Below the pieces are notes generated by a model. The model made no database searches and was not told the origin of the DNA. It saw only the letters and a program-made list of their open reading frames with translations. Below, one piece after another: positions 46,116 through 54,479 of a stretch of 64,000 nt of DNA. The stretch is taken from contig NZ_FMXE01000005.1 in the NCBI RefSeq assembly GCF_900103735.1, positions 1-64,000 on the forward strand. Reading direction: 5' to 3'. This DNA comes from Algoriphagus alkaliphilus (lineage in GTDB: Bacteria > Bacteroidota > Bacteroidia > Cytophagales > Cyclobacteriaceae). The translations under genes were made by a program, and so were the position numbers. How positions within the stretch are numbered: the first letter of the stretch is position 1; every line of letters begins with the position of its first letter.

Positions 46116-47031
46116 TTCTACCCAAGTTATGAATTGCAGCGGCAGTTTTATCACAAATTGACAATGGCTGATTGTTCATTAAAATATGACCCTTGTGATC
46201 ATCGAAATATTCGTCGCTTCCAAAATAGATTGCGGCTTTACCCGTGAAAATGCATGGGCCGTCGGCTGGCATCGGATCTTTGATGGCACATACTTCAATT
46301 GAGTCTAAGAAAATCATCTCCTCAGTATCATATTGACCTGGTGCCAAAATTCGATAGGGGCGCTTAGCGCGAATCTCTACTGTACCAAAGCCTGCATCGG
46401 TAATCATCTGAAGGTAATCTTTCATCGAAAGTGAACCACTCAGGCAAAGCGCACGCAGTCTTGAATCATTTCGCAGTGAATCCGGCATGTGGTTTTCGGT
46501 AATCGGATCACTAAGTACCAATCTTCCGTAAGGTTTTAATACCCGATACATCTCCGCCAATGCCTGCTTCAAATCTTCTTGCGTAAAAATATTGAAGAGG
46601 CAATTTTGTGCGGCCACATCAATACTATTATCATCCACTGGCAGATGCATGGCTGTACCTTTCCGCAATTCCACAAAATCCCGCTGAAACCAAGGGTTTT
46701 CATTTTCAGCCACGGCCAGATTTTCCTCGCAAGCAGTTAACATTTCATCCACTACATCGATACCGATCACTCCGGCTTTCTGTCTGGAGAAATAAGCGAA
46801 TTGAAGCACTTCCATACCTCCACCGACTCCCACATAGAGGATTTTTGGATTATTGACAAGATCACGGGGATGAACGGTGCTACCGCAACCATAATTCATC
46901 TCCTGCATAATTTTCGGGATCCGTAATTCTGGCAGTTGCCAAATGGGTGTAGTGGTACAGCATAGACCAACGTCCGGTTTCAAGGCTGCCTGCTTGTAGA
47001 CATCTACTGTAGTGTCGAGGTAATTATTCAT
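46060..47031 (-). CDS. arsM: Arsenosugar-type arsenite methyltransferase
   Basis: 323 residues. Class I SAM motif ILYVGVGGGMEVLQFAYFSRQKAGVIGIDVVDEMLTACEENL, split here as motif I VGVGGG and the acidic end of strand 2 (GIDVVDEM). Arsenic-binding cysteines are plausible at C24/C25 (GLCCTTTPIW), C48 (NYGCGSTVHP) and C143-C144 region (AQNCLFN), plus a GGGCC C-terminus. NPITENHMPDS-like DPITENHMPDSLRNDSRL and ILAPGQYDTEEMIFLDSIEVCAI are family features. It methylates arsenite to dimethylarsinate as the first step. It overlaps the TIGR04282 gene by 8 bases upstream. Confidence 0.92.
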   Translation of the reverse strand: MNNYLDTTVDVYKQAALKPDVGLCCTTTPIWQLPELRIPKIMQEMNYGCGSTVHPRDLVNNPKILYVGVGGGMEVLQFAYFSRQKAGVIGIDVVDEMLTACEENLAVAENENPWFQRDFVELRKGTAMHLPVDDNSIDVAAQNCLFNIFTQEDLKQALAEMYRVLKPYGRLVLSDPITENHMPDSLRNDSRLRALCLSGSLSMKDYLQMITDAGFGTVEIRAKRPYRILAPGQYDTEEMIFLDSIEVCAIKDPMPADGPCIFTGKAAIYFGSDEYFDDHKGHILMNNQPLSICDKTAAAIHNLGRNDIYVSESTYFYDGGGCC

Positions 47032-47635
47032 GCGTGATTTGTTTACGGGTATTAAATTGGTTCCAATCTTCTAGGTTGTCTATGTCTGATAGAATTTGTA
47101 GGAACTCATAATCCAAGTTTAATTTATCGGCCAAATTCAGCGTTAATTCAAGTACTCGGGAAGTACTCCATGGAATATTATTGAAAATTTCAGGAATAAA
47201 TTTACTCATCCCCAAAAGGTAATATCCACCATCCTTAGCGGGACCTACTACCAAGTCTGATTGACTTAAAGCCAAGAAAGCGCTGTTGAGATCTCGTCCT
47301 GTCAAGTCAGGACAATCTGTCCCTATGATCGCCACGCTTGAATACCCTTTAGCGAAAAGGTGAGCAAAGGCATTTTTCATTCGCTCTCCCAAATTGGTTC
47401 CTGACTGCACTTCAAGCTGATACCCTTCCAAATTCCCTTCGGGATTTTCAGGAATATAATCTGAGTAAAACAGAAATTTATCGACCTCCAATTTCTTCAC
47501 AATTTCATGGGTATAATCAGTCAACCAACGATATACCTCTAAGGCCTGTTCATCTCCTATCGAAGCTGCCAATCGGGTTTTTACTTTGCCCAGCACAGCA
47601 TTTTTTTGGAAAATAATCAATGCTGCACGGTTCAT
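47024..47635 (-). CDS. TIGR04282-type glycosyltransferase/nucleotidyltransferase of arsenosugar biosynthesis
   Basis: 203 residues from ATG 47635, which overlaps the arsS stop by 4 bases (ATGA). ALIIFQKNAVLGKVKTRLAASIGDEQAL is the CofC/MobA-like DUF2064 start of this family; GTDCPDLTGRDLNSAFLALSQSDLVVGPAKDGGYYLLGMSKF is diagnostic. A nucleotidyl- or glycosyltransferase-like enzyme that likely acts with TIGR04283 on the sugar moiety. Length normal. Confidence 0.9.
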   Translation of the reverse strand: MNRAALIIFQKNAVLGKVKTRLAASIGDEQALEVYRWLTDYTHEIVKKLEVDKFLFYSDYIPENPEGNLEGYQLEVQSGTNLGERMKNAFAHLFAKGYSSVAIIGTDCPDLTGRDLNSAFLALSQSDLVVGPAKDGGYYLLGMSKFIPEIFNNIPWSTSRVLELTLNLADKLNLDYEFLQILSDIDNLEDWNQFNTRKQITHE

Positions 47636-48687
47636 GCAGTAGCCCCTCCGCAACTGGAACCAGCACCGGCAGTACAACCGAAACAATGATTATTGATTTG
47701 AATAGACCGATTAGATAGCGCCGATGAGTCCCATTCTGAGAGGTGAATTGAATTCGGAGTATTCACCTTCATGTCTAGCATTTGGTTGAAATCACAATCG
47801 TATATATACCCATCCCATCCTATCGAAATGGTATTTCGGCACATGACACCGGCTGCTGCTGAAGGATTAAATACCGATAAGAGCTTTTCCATGTAATTCT
47901 CAAAATTGTCCGAGCGAAGTAGATACTCCAAAAATCTGGAAATCGGAATATTTGTGATGGTAAATAAAGAATTGAACACAATATCAAACCGCTCCTTGAG
48001 TTTCTTTTTGAATTCAGCTTCCAATTCAGACTGTGATCCAGGCAGAAATGCTCCGGATGGATTGTAAACCAAGTTTAAAACTAATTCAGAACCTTCAATT
48101 CCGTATCCAACCTCATTTAACAATCGTAGCGCACGAATAGATTTTTCGAAAACCCCATCCCCTCGCTGCGCATCCGTTTTCATGGCAGTAAAATAAGGCA
48201 AGGATGAAACTACCTCAATGGTATTCCTTTTGAAAAATTCCGGTAAATCGTGGAATTTGGGATTAGCAAGAATGATCGTGAGATTACACCGAACGATTAT
48301 TTTTATATCGGGTCTGATAGATCGAATCGACTCCACAAACCATCTGAAATCAGGATTCATCTCCGGCGCCCCACCAGTGAGGTCGACACAGTTTAAAAAA
48401 GGCTCATTCTGAATCACATCAAGGCAGGACTTCATGGTCTCGCGGGTCATGATCTCCTTCCGGTCGGGTCCTGCATCCACATGACAATGCTTGCACACCT
48501 GATTGCACATTTTTCCAAGATTGATCTGAAAAATCTCAAGCGTGGTAGGCTGAAGTGGAAATAATCCAATTCCTTCAAGATGACTTTGAAAATTGTTTTT
48601 TTGGCCGCCGGGATGTCTTTCTTCCAATAGTGCCAATTCCTCTTCGGGGTCTGCTAAACTATGCAGCTGCGCTTTGAGTGATTTCAT
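47632..48687 (-). CDS. arsS: Radical SAM enzyme of arsenosugar biosynthesis
   Basis: 351 residues. The [4Fe-4S]-SAM motif is C61-x3-C65-x2-C68 (CNQVCKHCHVDAGPDRKE), followed by VDLTGGAPEMNPDF. The C-terminal Cys-rich part (CRNTISIGWDGYIYDCDFNQ and NNHCFGCTAGAGSSCGGATA) is the SPASM-like region of the rSAM/Cys-rich family, some members of which carry selenocysteine near the end. ArsS couples dimethylarsenite to the 5'-deoxyadenosyl radical, making 5-dimethylarsinoyl-5-deoxyadenosine. Its start shares one base with the upstream AhpD-like gene. Confidence 0.94.
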   Translation of the reverse strand: MKSLKAQLHSLADPEEELALLEERHPGGQKNNFQSHLEGIGLFPLQPTTLEIFQINLGKMCNQVCKHCHVDAGPDRKEIMTRETMKSCLDVIQNEPFLNCVDLTGGAPEMNPDFRWFVESIRSIRPDIKIIVRCNLTIILANPKFHDLPEFFKRNTIEVVSSLPYFTAMKTDAQRGDGVFEKSIRALRLLNEVGYGIEGSELVLNLVYNPSGAFLPGSQSELEAEFKKKLKERFDIVFNSLFTITNIPISRFLEYLLRSDNFENYMEKLLSVFNPSAAAGVMCRNTISIGWDGYIYDCDFNQMLDMKVNTPNSIHLSEWDSSALSNRSIQINNHCFGCTAGAGSSCGGATA

Positions 48688-49019
48688 TACATTGATATTT
48701 CTTTGATTTTATTCATCATTTGAGTGCTATGTACTAAGGCGGCCCCACCACGAATGGCTGCAGCCACATGGACAGCCTCCATCATCTGCTCTTCGTCACA
48801 GCCTTTTTCCAGGGTATCCGTGGTGTAGGCATCAATACAATAGGGACATTGTAAGGCATGGGCTACTCCCAATGCAATAAGCGATTTTTCTCTTGCGGTG
48901 AGTGCTCCTTCTTTAAACACTTCCGCATAGTAGGCAAAAAACTTATCCGCCATTGATTTTTGAAGATCTCCGATTGTTCCAAATTTTTTTAAGTCTTCAG
49001 GATTATAATAAGTCTTCAT
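48687..49019 (-). CDS. AhpD/carboxymuconolactone-decarboxylase-like peroxidase-related protein of the arsenosugar operon
   Basis: 110 residues, all-helical AhpD fold. Redox pair C58-P-Y-C61 (QCPYCIDAYTTD), with ALTAREKSLIALGVAHALQ before it and the C-terminal helix AVHVAAAIRGGAALVHS. This matches the 'arsenosugar biosynthesis-associated peroxidase-like' family that precedes arsS in many Bacteroidota and cyanobacteria. Probably handles thiol or peroxide chemistry needed by the arsenic intermediates. It is first gene of the operon. Confidence 0.9.
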   Translation of the reverse strand: MKTYYNPEDLKKFGTIGDLQKSMADKFFAYYAEVFKEGALTAREKSLIALGVAHALQCPYCIDAYTTDTLEKGCDEEQMMEAVHVAAAIRGGAALVHSTQMMNKIKEISM

Positions 49020-49172
49020 TTGTGATTTTTTGAGATGTACGATTAATAGCTAAAGAACGGATTGTTGTACCGTTAAAAATATCAAATGGCGGACATTGTT
49101 TAAAAATTTTAAATCTGAACTTGATAAATAAAACATTCCCAAAGACTTCAAATCCTGAAAACTTTTACCAAA

Positions 49173-49203
49173 TTTTAAGTCTATTCATTCTATAGACTTA
49201 AAA
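49173..49203 (+). promoter_or_regulatory. Perfect 12-bp palindrome upstream of the 1-Cys peroxiredoxin gene
   Basis: TTTTAAGTCTAT (49173-49184), spacer TCATTCT, ATAGACTTAAAA (49192-49203): a perfect 12-bp inverted repeat ending 10 bases before the ATG at 49214. It is far too close to the start to be a terminator and is a candidate operator or translational hairpin. The left arm plus five flanking bases (17 bases) recur inside the intergenic element at 38606-38622. Confidence 0.6.
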
Positions 49204-49213
49204 TACTAAAATT

Positions 49214-49849
49214 ATGGCATTACGACTCGGGGACATTGCTCCAGACTTTTCGGCTGAAACTACCGAAGGAACCATCAATTTTCATGAATATCTTGGCACC
49301 GGTTGGGGCGTATTATTCTCCCACCCTGCTGATTACACTCCGGTCTGCACAACAGAGCTTGGAGCTGTAGCCAAGCTAAAAGATGAATTTTCAAAAAGAA
49401 ACACTAAAGTTATTGCTTTAAGTGTAGACGGTTTGGAAAGTCACAGGCTGTGGATTGATGACATCAATGAGACACAAAATACCGTGGTCAATTTCCCAAT
49501 CATCGCTGATCAGGATCGTAAAGTATCAGAATTATACGACATGATCCACCCCAACTCCAATGAAAACTTTACAGTAAGATCGGTATTCGTCATCGGTCCA
49601 GACAAAAAAATCAAGTTGATTATTACTTATCCCGCAAGCACAGGTCGGAATTTCGACGAACTCCTTCGGGTGATTGATTCACTGCAATTAACGGCAAACT
49701 ATTCGGTAGCAACCCCCGCAAATTGGAAGCACGGAGAAGATGTAGTAGTCGCTCCCGCAATCAAAACCGAGGATATTCCCAACAAATTCCCCAAAGGTCA
49801 TAAGGTCATCAAACCTTATTTGAGAATGACTCCACAGCCGGATTTGTAA
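49214..49849 (+). CDS. 1-Cys peroxiredoxin (Prx6 type)
   Basis: 211 residues. Peroxidatic C45 in HPADYTPVCTTELG, with no resolving Cys nearby; RSVFVIGPDKKIKLIITYPASTGRNFDELLRVIDSLQLT and NWKHGEDVVVAP are Prx6 C-terminal features. It reduces hydroperoxides in the cytoplasm. It is divergent from the arsenosugar operon, whose first gene is itself a peroxidase-like protein; a shared regulatory region of about 195 bases with a perfect palindrome lies between them, so joint oxidative or arsenic control is possible. Confidence 0.94.
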   Translation: MALRLGDIAPDFSAETTEGTINFHEYLGTGWGVLFSHPADYTPVCTTELGAVAKLKDEFSKRNTKVIALSVDGLESHRLWIDDINETQNTVVNFPIIADQDRKVSELYDMIHPNSNENFTVRSVFVIGPDKKIKLIITYPASTGRNFDELLRVIDSLQLTANYSVATPANWKHGEDVVVAPAIKTEDIPNKFPKGHKVIKPYLRMTPQPDL

Positions 49850-49903
49850 AAAAAGCCCAAAGTTGGGGGCCGAAGAAAGTTCCCAGTTTGACAGTAGACA
49901 TTT

Positions 49904-49950
49904 AAAAAATACCCCCATTAAGCGCTTCGCTTTATGAGGGTATTTTTTTT
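49904..49950. terminator. Bidirectional terminator between prx and eda
   Basis: AAAAAATACCC with CATTAAGCG pairs with CGCTTTATG and GGGTATTTTTT around a CTTCG-type loop. A/T runs on both sides serve both convergent genes. Confidence 0.85.
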
Positions 49951-49967
49951 AGGATATATGAACACGG

Positions 49968-50636
49968 TCAGGATTTGCTTTCATGTATTGATTCTATGAT
50001 TCCCATCGCATACCTGACAGATTCTTTGATTTGGTCAAAATCGCCTTTAGCAATCAGGTCTTTTCGGAAAAGCTGAGACCCCATGCCTACACATAAGACG
50101 CCCACATCAAACCACTTTTTCAAGCTTTCAGCCGTCGGTTCCACTCCTCCTGTCGGGATAATTTCAATTTTCGGCATCACCGCATGAACAGCGGGCACAA
50201 ATTCAGGGGTCAAAACATTGGCAGGATAGATTTTAACCAACTCAGCTCCTAACTCCTGAGCGAAAAACACTTCCGAAACTGAACCACAACCCGGTATCCA
50301 AGGCACGTCTACTTTTGCGCAGTACTCACCCAATTTTGGATTCATCACCGGTGCCACGATAAACTCTGCGCCCATTTCGATGTATTCCTCCGCTTCATAG
50401 GGATGATATATTGTCCCGGCACCCAGATAAATCCCCGGGAGCTTATCTGCCGCTGCTCTGATTTTAGGGAAAATCGACTTGGCCTCTTTTCCGCGATTCA
50501 CCATTTCGATGACTCTTACTCCACCTTCGTAAGCAGCATGAAGCAAATCCAGACAGACCTCTGCGTCGGGATGGAAAAATATAGGCATCATGCCACCGGC
50601 ATGCATTTTTTTAATAAAGGGCGTGGGATTTCTCAT
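49968..50636 (-). CDS. eda: KDPG/KHG aldolase
   Basis: 222 residues. Class I aldolase: proton-transfer E44 in VRVIEMVNRG, phosphate-side GAGTIYHP, Schiff-base K135 in AELVKIYPAN and GGVEPTAESLKKWFDVG. It splits 2-keto-3-deoxy-6-phosphogluconate into pyruvate and glyceraldehyde-3-phosphate. The start overlaps the kdgK stop by one base (TAATG), so kinase and aldolase are translationally linked and act in sequence. Confidence 0.93.
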   Translation of the reverse strand: MRNPTPFIKKMHAGGMMPIFFHPDAEVCLDLLHAAYEGGVRVIEMVNRGKEAKSIFPKIRAAADKLPGIYLGAGTIYHPYEAEEYIEMGAEFIVAPVMNPKLGEYCAKVDVPWIPGCGSVSEVFFAQELGAELVKIYPANVLTPEFVPAVHAVMPKIEIIPTGGVEPTAESLKKWFDVGVLCVGMGSQLFRKDLIAKGDFDQIKESVRYAMGIIESIHESKS

Positions 50637-51628
50637 TAACGTTTGATTTTGCCGACAGCTTCACCGCTTGCCAGTTCATTGATTTCTTGAAGGGAACAGA
50701 GTAATACATCTCCGGGAACACTGTGCTTGATTGCTCCGGCTGCCATTGCAAATTCAATTGCTTCTTTGGGTTTGAAATGCAGTAAACCATAGATCAGTCC
50801 ACCGGCAAATGCATCGCCCGTACCAACACGATCCACAATATGAGTGAGCTCATAGGCTTTTGACGAATAGGTTTTTTTACTTCCAAAAAGTGTGGCTGAA
50901 ATCGTATTGTTAGAAGAACTATGGGAGATTCTGTCCGTTTTCACAATGAACTCCAGCTCAGGAAATCTATGAAAAGCCATGCTTTTCACCTCAATGAAAC
51001 TTTTAAAATCTTCATTGAGGCATTGTTTGAAATCTCTTGAACCTGCGATAATCACATTGGTGAGTTTCATCAAGTCCGGCATAACCTCATGGGGTTGCTT
51101 ACCAAATTGCCAAAGGTTGCTTCGATAGTTCAGATCACCACTGACAGTAATTCCTCTATTCCTTGCTTCCTGAAGCGATTTAAGTGTAAGATCAGCGCAC
51201 TTTTTGGATAAAGCAGGCGTAATACCTGACCAGTGGAACCAATCCACTCCATCAAAAACCTCATCCCAATTTAGGTTTTTCCCATCAAAATTTGAAAAGA
51301 CAGAATTTACCCGATCATAGATCACCTGCGAACTCCGCTGCATGGCCCCCTGCTCGAGATAGTATACACCCATCCTGCCTGGTAAATGATGGATAAATCG
51401 GGTATCAATTCCATTTTTGCGAAGCTGACCAGAAGCGGCCCAGCCAATTTCATTGTCTGGAAACGCGGTCAGGTGTGCAACATGCATTCCCCAATAGGCC
51501 AAGGAAGCACCGACATTGGCTTCAGATCCGCCAAATTCCACATCAAAGGAATGAGTCTGGAAAAAACGTTGATTTCCGGGAGGTGAAAGTCTCAGCATTA
51601 CCTCTCCTAGCGTGACAATTTTCTTCAT
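50636..51628 (-). CDS. kdgK: 2-keto-3-deoxygluconate kinase (PfkB family)
   Basis: 330 residues. TLGEVMLRLSPPGNQRF, FGGSEANVGASLAYWG, MGVYYLEQGAMQRSSQVIYDR and the PfkB end motif HIVDRVGTGDAFAGGLIYGLL with catalytic Asp. It phosphorylates KDG to KDPG for the aldolase encoded next. Divergent from uxaA with only about 48 bases between the two ATG codons, so both promoters overlap and are probably co-regulated by uronate. Confidence 0.92.
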   Translation of the reverse strand: MKKIVTLGEVMLRLSPPGNQRFFQTHSFDVEFGGSEANVGASLAYWGMHVAHLTAFPDNEIGWAASGQLRKNGIDTRFIHHLPGRMGVYYLEQGAMQRSSQVIYDRVNSVFSNFDGKNLNWDEVFDGVDWFHWSGITPALSKKCADLTLKSLQEARNRGITVSGDLNYRSNLWQFGKQPHEVMPDLMKLTNVIIAGSRDFKQCLNEDFKSFIEVKSMAFHRFPELEFIVKTDRISHSSSNNTISATLFGSKKTYSSKAYELTHIVDRVGTGDAFAGGLIYGLLHFKPKEAIEFAMAAGAIKHSVPGDVLLCSLQEINELASGEAVGKIKR

Positions 51629-51675
51629 TGAAGAATATTTTTTTCTCTAATTTGAACAAGTTAAGGATAAAAATC

Positions 51676-53310
51676 ATGAACAATACCACCCTGCTTCTCG
51701 ACCCCACAGACAATGTGGGAGTAGCACTCTCGGATCTTCAACCCGGTCAAAAAGTAGTCTTAAACGACATAGAGCTTGAAATTCAGGATTTTGTCTCAGC
51801 AAAACATAAGTTTGCCATGCGGGATTTTAAGCCAGGCGAGGACATTCTCATGTATGGCACCATAGTGGGCGAAGCGACACAAGCCATCTCCAAAGGCTAC
51901 CCGATCACACTTGCCAATATTCATCACAAAACCCGCGAATACACCCTAAATCCAGGCAAATTCAGCTGGACTCCCCCTAATATTTCAGACTGGGAAAAGA
52001 AAACATTTATGGGATACAGAAGGTCTGACAATCAGATAGGTACGGCAAATTATTGGCTAGTTTTACCATTGGTTTTTTGTGAAAACACAAATGTGAAATT
52101 ACTTCAGGAAGCCTTTGAGAATGCTTTGGGTTTTAGCAATCCCAATCCTTACGAAATTCAGATCAAAAACCTGATTTCGGACTTTCAGCATGAAAAAATT
52201 ACGGAAACGGTTCCGCAAAAAACCAAAAATAACCAACCTAGAATTTTCGAAAACTTAGACGGGATTCGATTTCTCACTCACGATATGGGATGTGGGGGAA
52301 CCCGGCAGGACGCGGAGTCCCTTTGTACCCTACTTGCCGGCTATATCAATCACCCCAATGTGGCCGGGGCCACAGTCCTAAGTCTGGGCTGCCAAAATGC
52401 CCAAGCTAGTATCTTGATGGAAAAGCTATCGCTTATTCAAAAAGGTGAGCCAAAAACTGTTATTCTTTGTGATCAACAGCAAGAAGGAACGACTGAACAA
52501 TTAATCCAAAAGGCGATTACAGAGACTTTTAAAGGCCTCATTGAGGCCAACAAAATAGCTCGACAGCCTTTTCCTTTAAACAAACTCGTCATCGGGCTGG
52601 AATGTGGCGGTTCGGATGGTTTTTCGGGAATATCTGCAAATCCAACCTTGGGAAGAGTTTCTGATCTGATTGTAGCACTTGGCGGGGCTGCGATCTTATC
52701 TGAGTTTCCCGAGCTCTGTGGTGCAGAACAAAACCTCATCAATCGCTGCAAAAACGAGGATTTGGCCAATAAATTTGTTCATTTGATGGAGACTTATAAT
52801 GCCGCCGCAAAGCGCGTGGGCAGTGGCTTCGACATGAATCCAAGCCCGGGAAATATTAAGGACGGCCTCCTAACTGACGCTATCAAATCCTGCGGGGCGG
52901 CTAAAAAAGGAGGAACTGCGCCAGTTTCAGACATTTTGGATTATACCGAATACCTGAAAACCCCGGGATTAAATTTGCTTTGTACTCCCGGAAATGACGT
53001 GGAAAGTACCACAGGTTTGGCCGGAAGTGGAGCAAATATCATTTTGTTTACTACCGGACTTGGTACTCCCACCGGCAATCCCATCTGTCCGGTCATCAAG
53101 GTGGCTACCAACCATAAATTGACAAACCGGATGACCGACATCATTGACTTCAACTCGGGTACTGTGATTACAGGCGAAGATTCGATCGAAAGTTGCGGGA
53201 ACAGACTTCTGGATCTGATCATTCAAGTGGCAAGTGGGGAAATAAAAACCAAGGCCGAACAGAATAGAAACTATGATTTTATCCCATGGAAACGTGGGGT
53301 CTCGCTGTAA
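51676..53310 (+). CDS. uxaA: Altronate dehydratase
   Basis: 544 residues from ATG 51676; the frame runs up to a TTG at 51628. N-terminal SAF domain (about 1-90: DPTDNVGVALSDLQPGQKV), then the UxaA core: MGYRRSDNQIGTANYWLVLPLVFCENTN, ECGGSDGFSGISANPTLGRVSD, SEFPELCGAEQ and GNPICPVIKVATN. It makes 2-keto-3-deoxygluconate from altronate with an Fe/Mn centre. Complete fused form. Product passes to KdgK. Confidence 0.94.
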   Translation: MNNTTLLLDPTDNVGVALSDLQPGQKVVLNDIELEIQDFVSAKHKFAMRDFKPGEDILMYGTIVGEATQAISKGYPITLANIHHKTREYTLNPGKFSWTPPNISDWEKKTFMGYRRSDNQIGTANYWLVLPLVFCENTNVKLLQEAFENALGFSNPNPYEIQIKNLISDFQHEKITETVPQKTKNNQPRIFENLDGIRFLTHDMGCGGTRQDAESLCTLLAGYINHPNVAGATVLSLGCQNAQASILMEKLSLIQKGEPKTVILCDQQQEGTTEQLIQKAITETFKGLIEANKIARQPFPLNKLVIGLECGGSDGFSGISANPTLGRVSDLIVALGGAAILSEFPELCGAEQNLINRCKNEDLANKFVHLMETYNAAAKRVGSGFDMNPSPGNIKDGLLTDAIKSCGAAKKGGTAPVSDILDYTEYLKTPGLNLLCTPGNDVESTTGLAGSGANIILFTTGLGTPTGNPICPVIKVATNHKLTNRMTDIIDFNSGTVITGEDSIESCGNRLLDLIIQVASGEIKTKAEQNRNYDFIPWKRGVSL

Positions 53311-53315
53311 AACAC

Positions 53316-53348
53316 AAAAGCGGCACTTGGAATCCAAGGCCGCCTTTT
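53316..53348 (+). terminator. Terminator of uxaA
   Basis: AAAAGCGGC with CTTGG pairs with CCAAG and GCCGCCTTTT (small bulges), 6 bases after the uxaA stop. Confidence 0.65.
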
Positions 53349-53365
53349 CACTTTACTGGGGGTGA

Positions 53366-54013
53366 TTAAAAGACAATATTTGCTCTTACGGTTGTATTTC
53401 CTTTTCCATCTGAAGCCATAACATTTCCTTTAACGGTACCTACTCCAGTGGCTCCTTGAAATTTCCCAGTCCCACCAACAATTTCGATTTCAGCTTCAAA
53501 AGTAATGTTTCCTTGTTGATCAAACTGAGCACGATTTGAAACACTTTTAAACCAAATTGAATTTCCTTTACCGTCTGTAGTTAAAGAACTTACTATTTTT
53601 GAACTGGCCTTAATTACTTCTGCATCTATTCCAAGAGCAATCAATTCCTTCTCAAAAAACTCAGTGACCCAAGCCGGTTCTGTAAATACAACACCATTCT
53701 GATCAGGAAAACCCAAGGCATACTGATTGAAAAAAGAAAATCCTTTACCAATAAAAGTGGCTTGCCCTTCTCCAAAGCCTGGAAATGCAGCAGGGTTTCC
53801 TACAACAATGCTTTGATTTGAAAATTTTTCTTGATAAAAAACCCCTTTTGGTCCTTTTCTGAAATTTTCTTCACCTGTTACAACTTGGGAAGTTTCTCTT
53901 GAAACTTCTGCCAATTCATTAATCACTGGTGTCTCTGCCTCTGACATGCATGAGGAAAAGATAATACCACTTATCAGAACAAGCCCTGATAATTTTAGTT
54001 TGATTTGTTTCAT
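53366..54013 (-). CDS. Exported lipoprotein of unknown function
   Basis: 215 residues. Lipoprotein signal with lipobox IIFSSC (Cys about 22). The mature part has a linker to about residue 60 and then a beta-rich region ending FEAEIEIVGGTGKFQGATGVGTVKGNV and VRANIVF; the GGTGKFxGATGxG motif recalls the allene-oxide-cyclase-like barrel seen in many bacterial extracellular proteins. Function unknown. Single gene on the minus strand between uxaA and the DUF1330 gene. Confidence 0.75.
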   Translation of the reverse strand: MKQIKLKLSGLVLISGIIFSSCMSEAETPVINELAEVSRETSQVVTGEENFRKGPKGVFYQEKFSNQSIVVGNPAAFPGFGEGQATFIGKGFSFFNQYALGFPDQNGVVFTEPAWVTEFFEKELIALGIDAEVIKASSKIVSSLTTDGKGNSIWFKSVSNRAQFDQQGNITFEAEIEIVGGTGKFQGATGVGTVKGNVMASDGKGNTTVRANIVF

Positions 54014-54152
54014 AGAATTATTCGGTTGGGGTGATTTAATTTTTTTAATGTTTTTTTAATTATTTCAATAATTAACTGTTAAGTGATCTAGGATTGATTT
54101 TCAACAAAAAGTATCTTATTTGTTTTTTATACCAATAAAAATGCCAAATATA

Positions 54153-54434
54153 TTATTCAACAATAAAAAAATTTGCCGAAGAGGCTTTTTCTCTAATTTT
54201 CTTTGCAATTTGATATTCCTTGGAATTGTACCATTCCAAAGCAATGGCTTTGCTCGGGAACTCCAAAAGTACGAGGCGGTCGAAATTCCACTCACCTTCC
54301 ATGACTTGAATGGGATTACCCCGGATCACAAACTTCCCTTGGTAGGCTTCTATAGAAGCAGGTGTTAATTTTTTGTATTCTTCGTAAAGTTCAGGATCTT
54401 GAATATTAACTTCTACTAAAACAAAGGCTGACAT
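54153..54434 (-). CDS. DUF1330 domain protein
   Basis: 93 residues, ferredoxin-like dimeric fold: FVLVEVNIQDPELYEEYKKLTPASIEAYQGKFVIRGN, then FDRLVLLEFPSKAIALEWYNSKEYQIAKKIREKAS. The Y-x-x-S-x-E-Y pattern is typical of DUF1330. Unknown small-molecule binding or enzymatic role. Divergent from uxaB with 45 bases between start codons. Confidence 0.88.
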   Translation of the reverse strand: MSAFVLVEVNIQDPELYEEYKKLTPASIEAYQGKFVIRGNPIQVMEGEWNFDRLVLLEFPSKAIALEWYNSKEYQIAKKIREKASSANFFIVE

Positions 54435-54479
54435 AGTGGTGATTATTTTACACCCACTAAGTAGTTAAAAATTTTGAAC

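Noticed and set aside
48687..49019. Reading the AhpD-like protein as gamma-carboxymuconolactone decarboxylase of aromatic degradation
   Set aside because: It has the CxxC pair, and its neighbours are arsenosugar genes; no aromatic pathway genes are present.
49056..49074. AACGG/CCGTT inverted repeat upstream of the arsenosugar operon as an ArsR site
   Set aside because: Five-base arms are too short to claim; does not match an ArsR box that I know.
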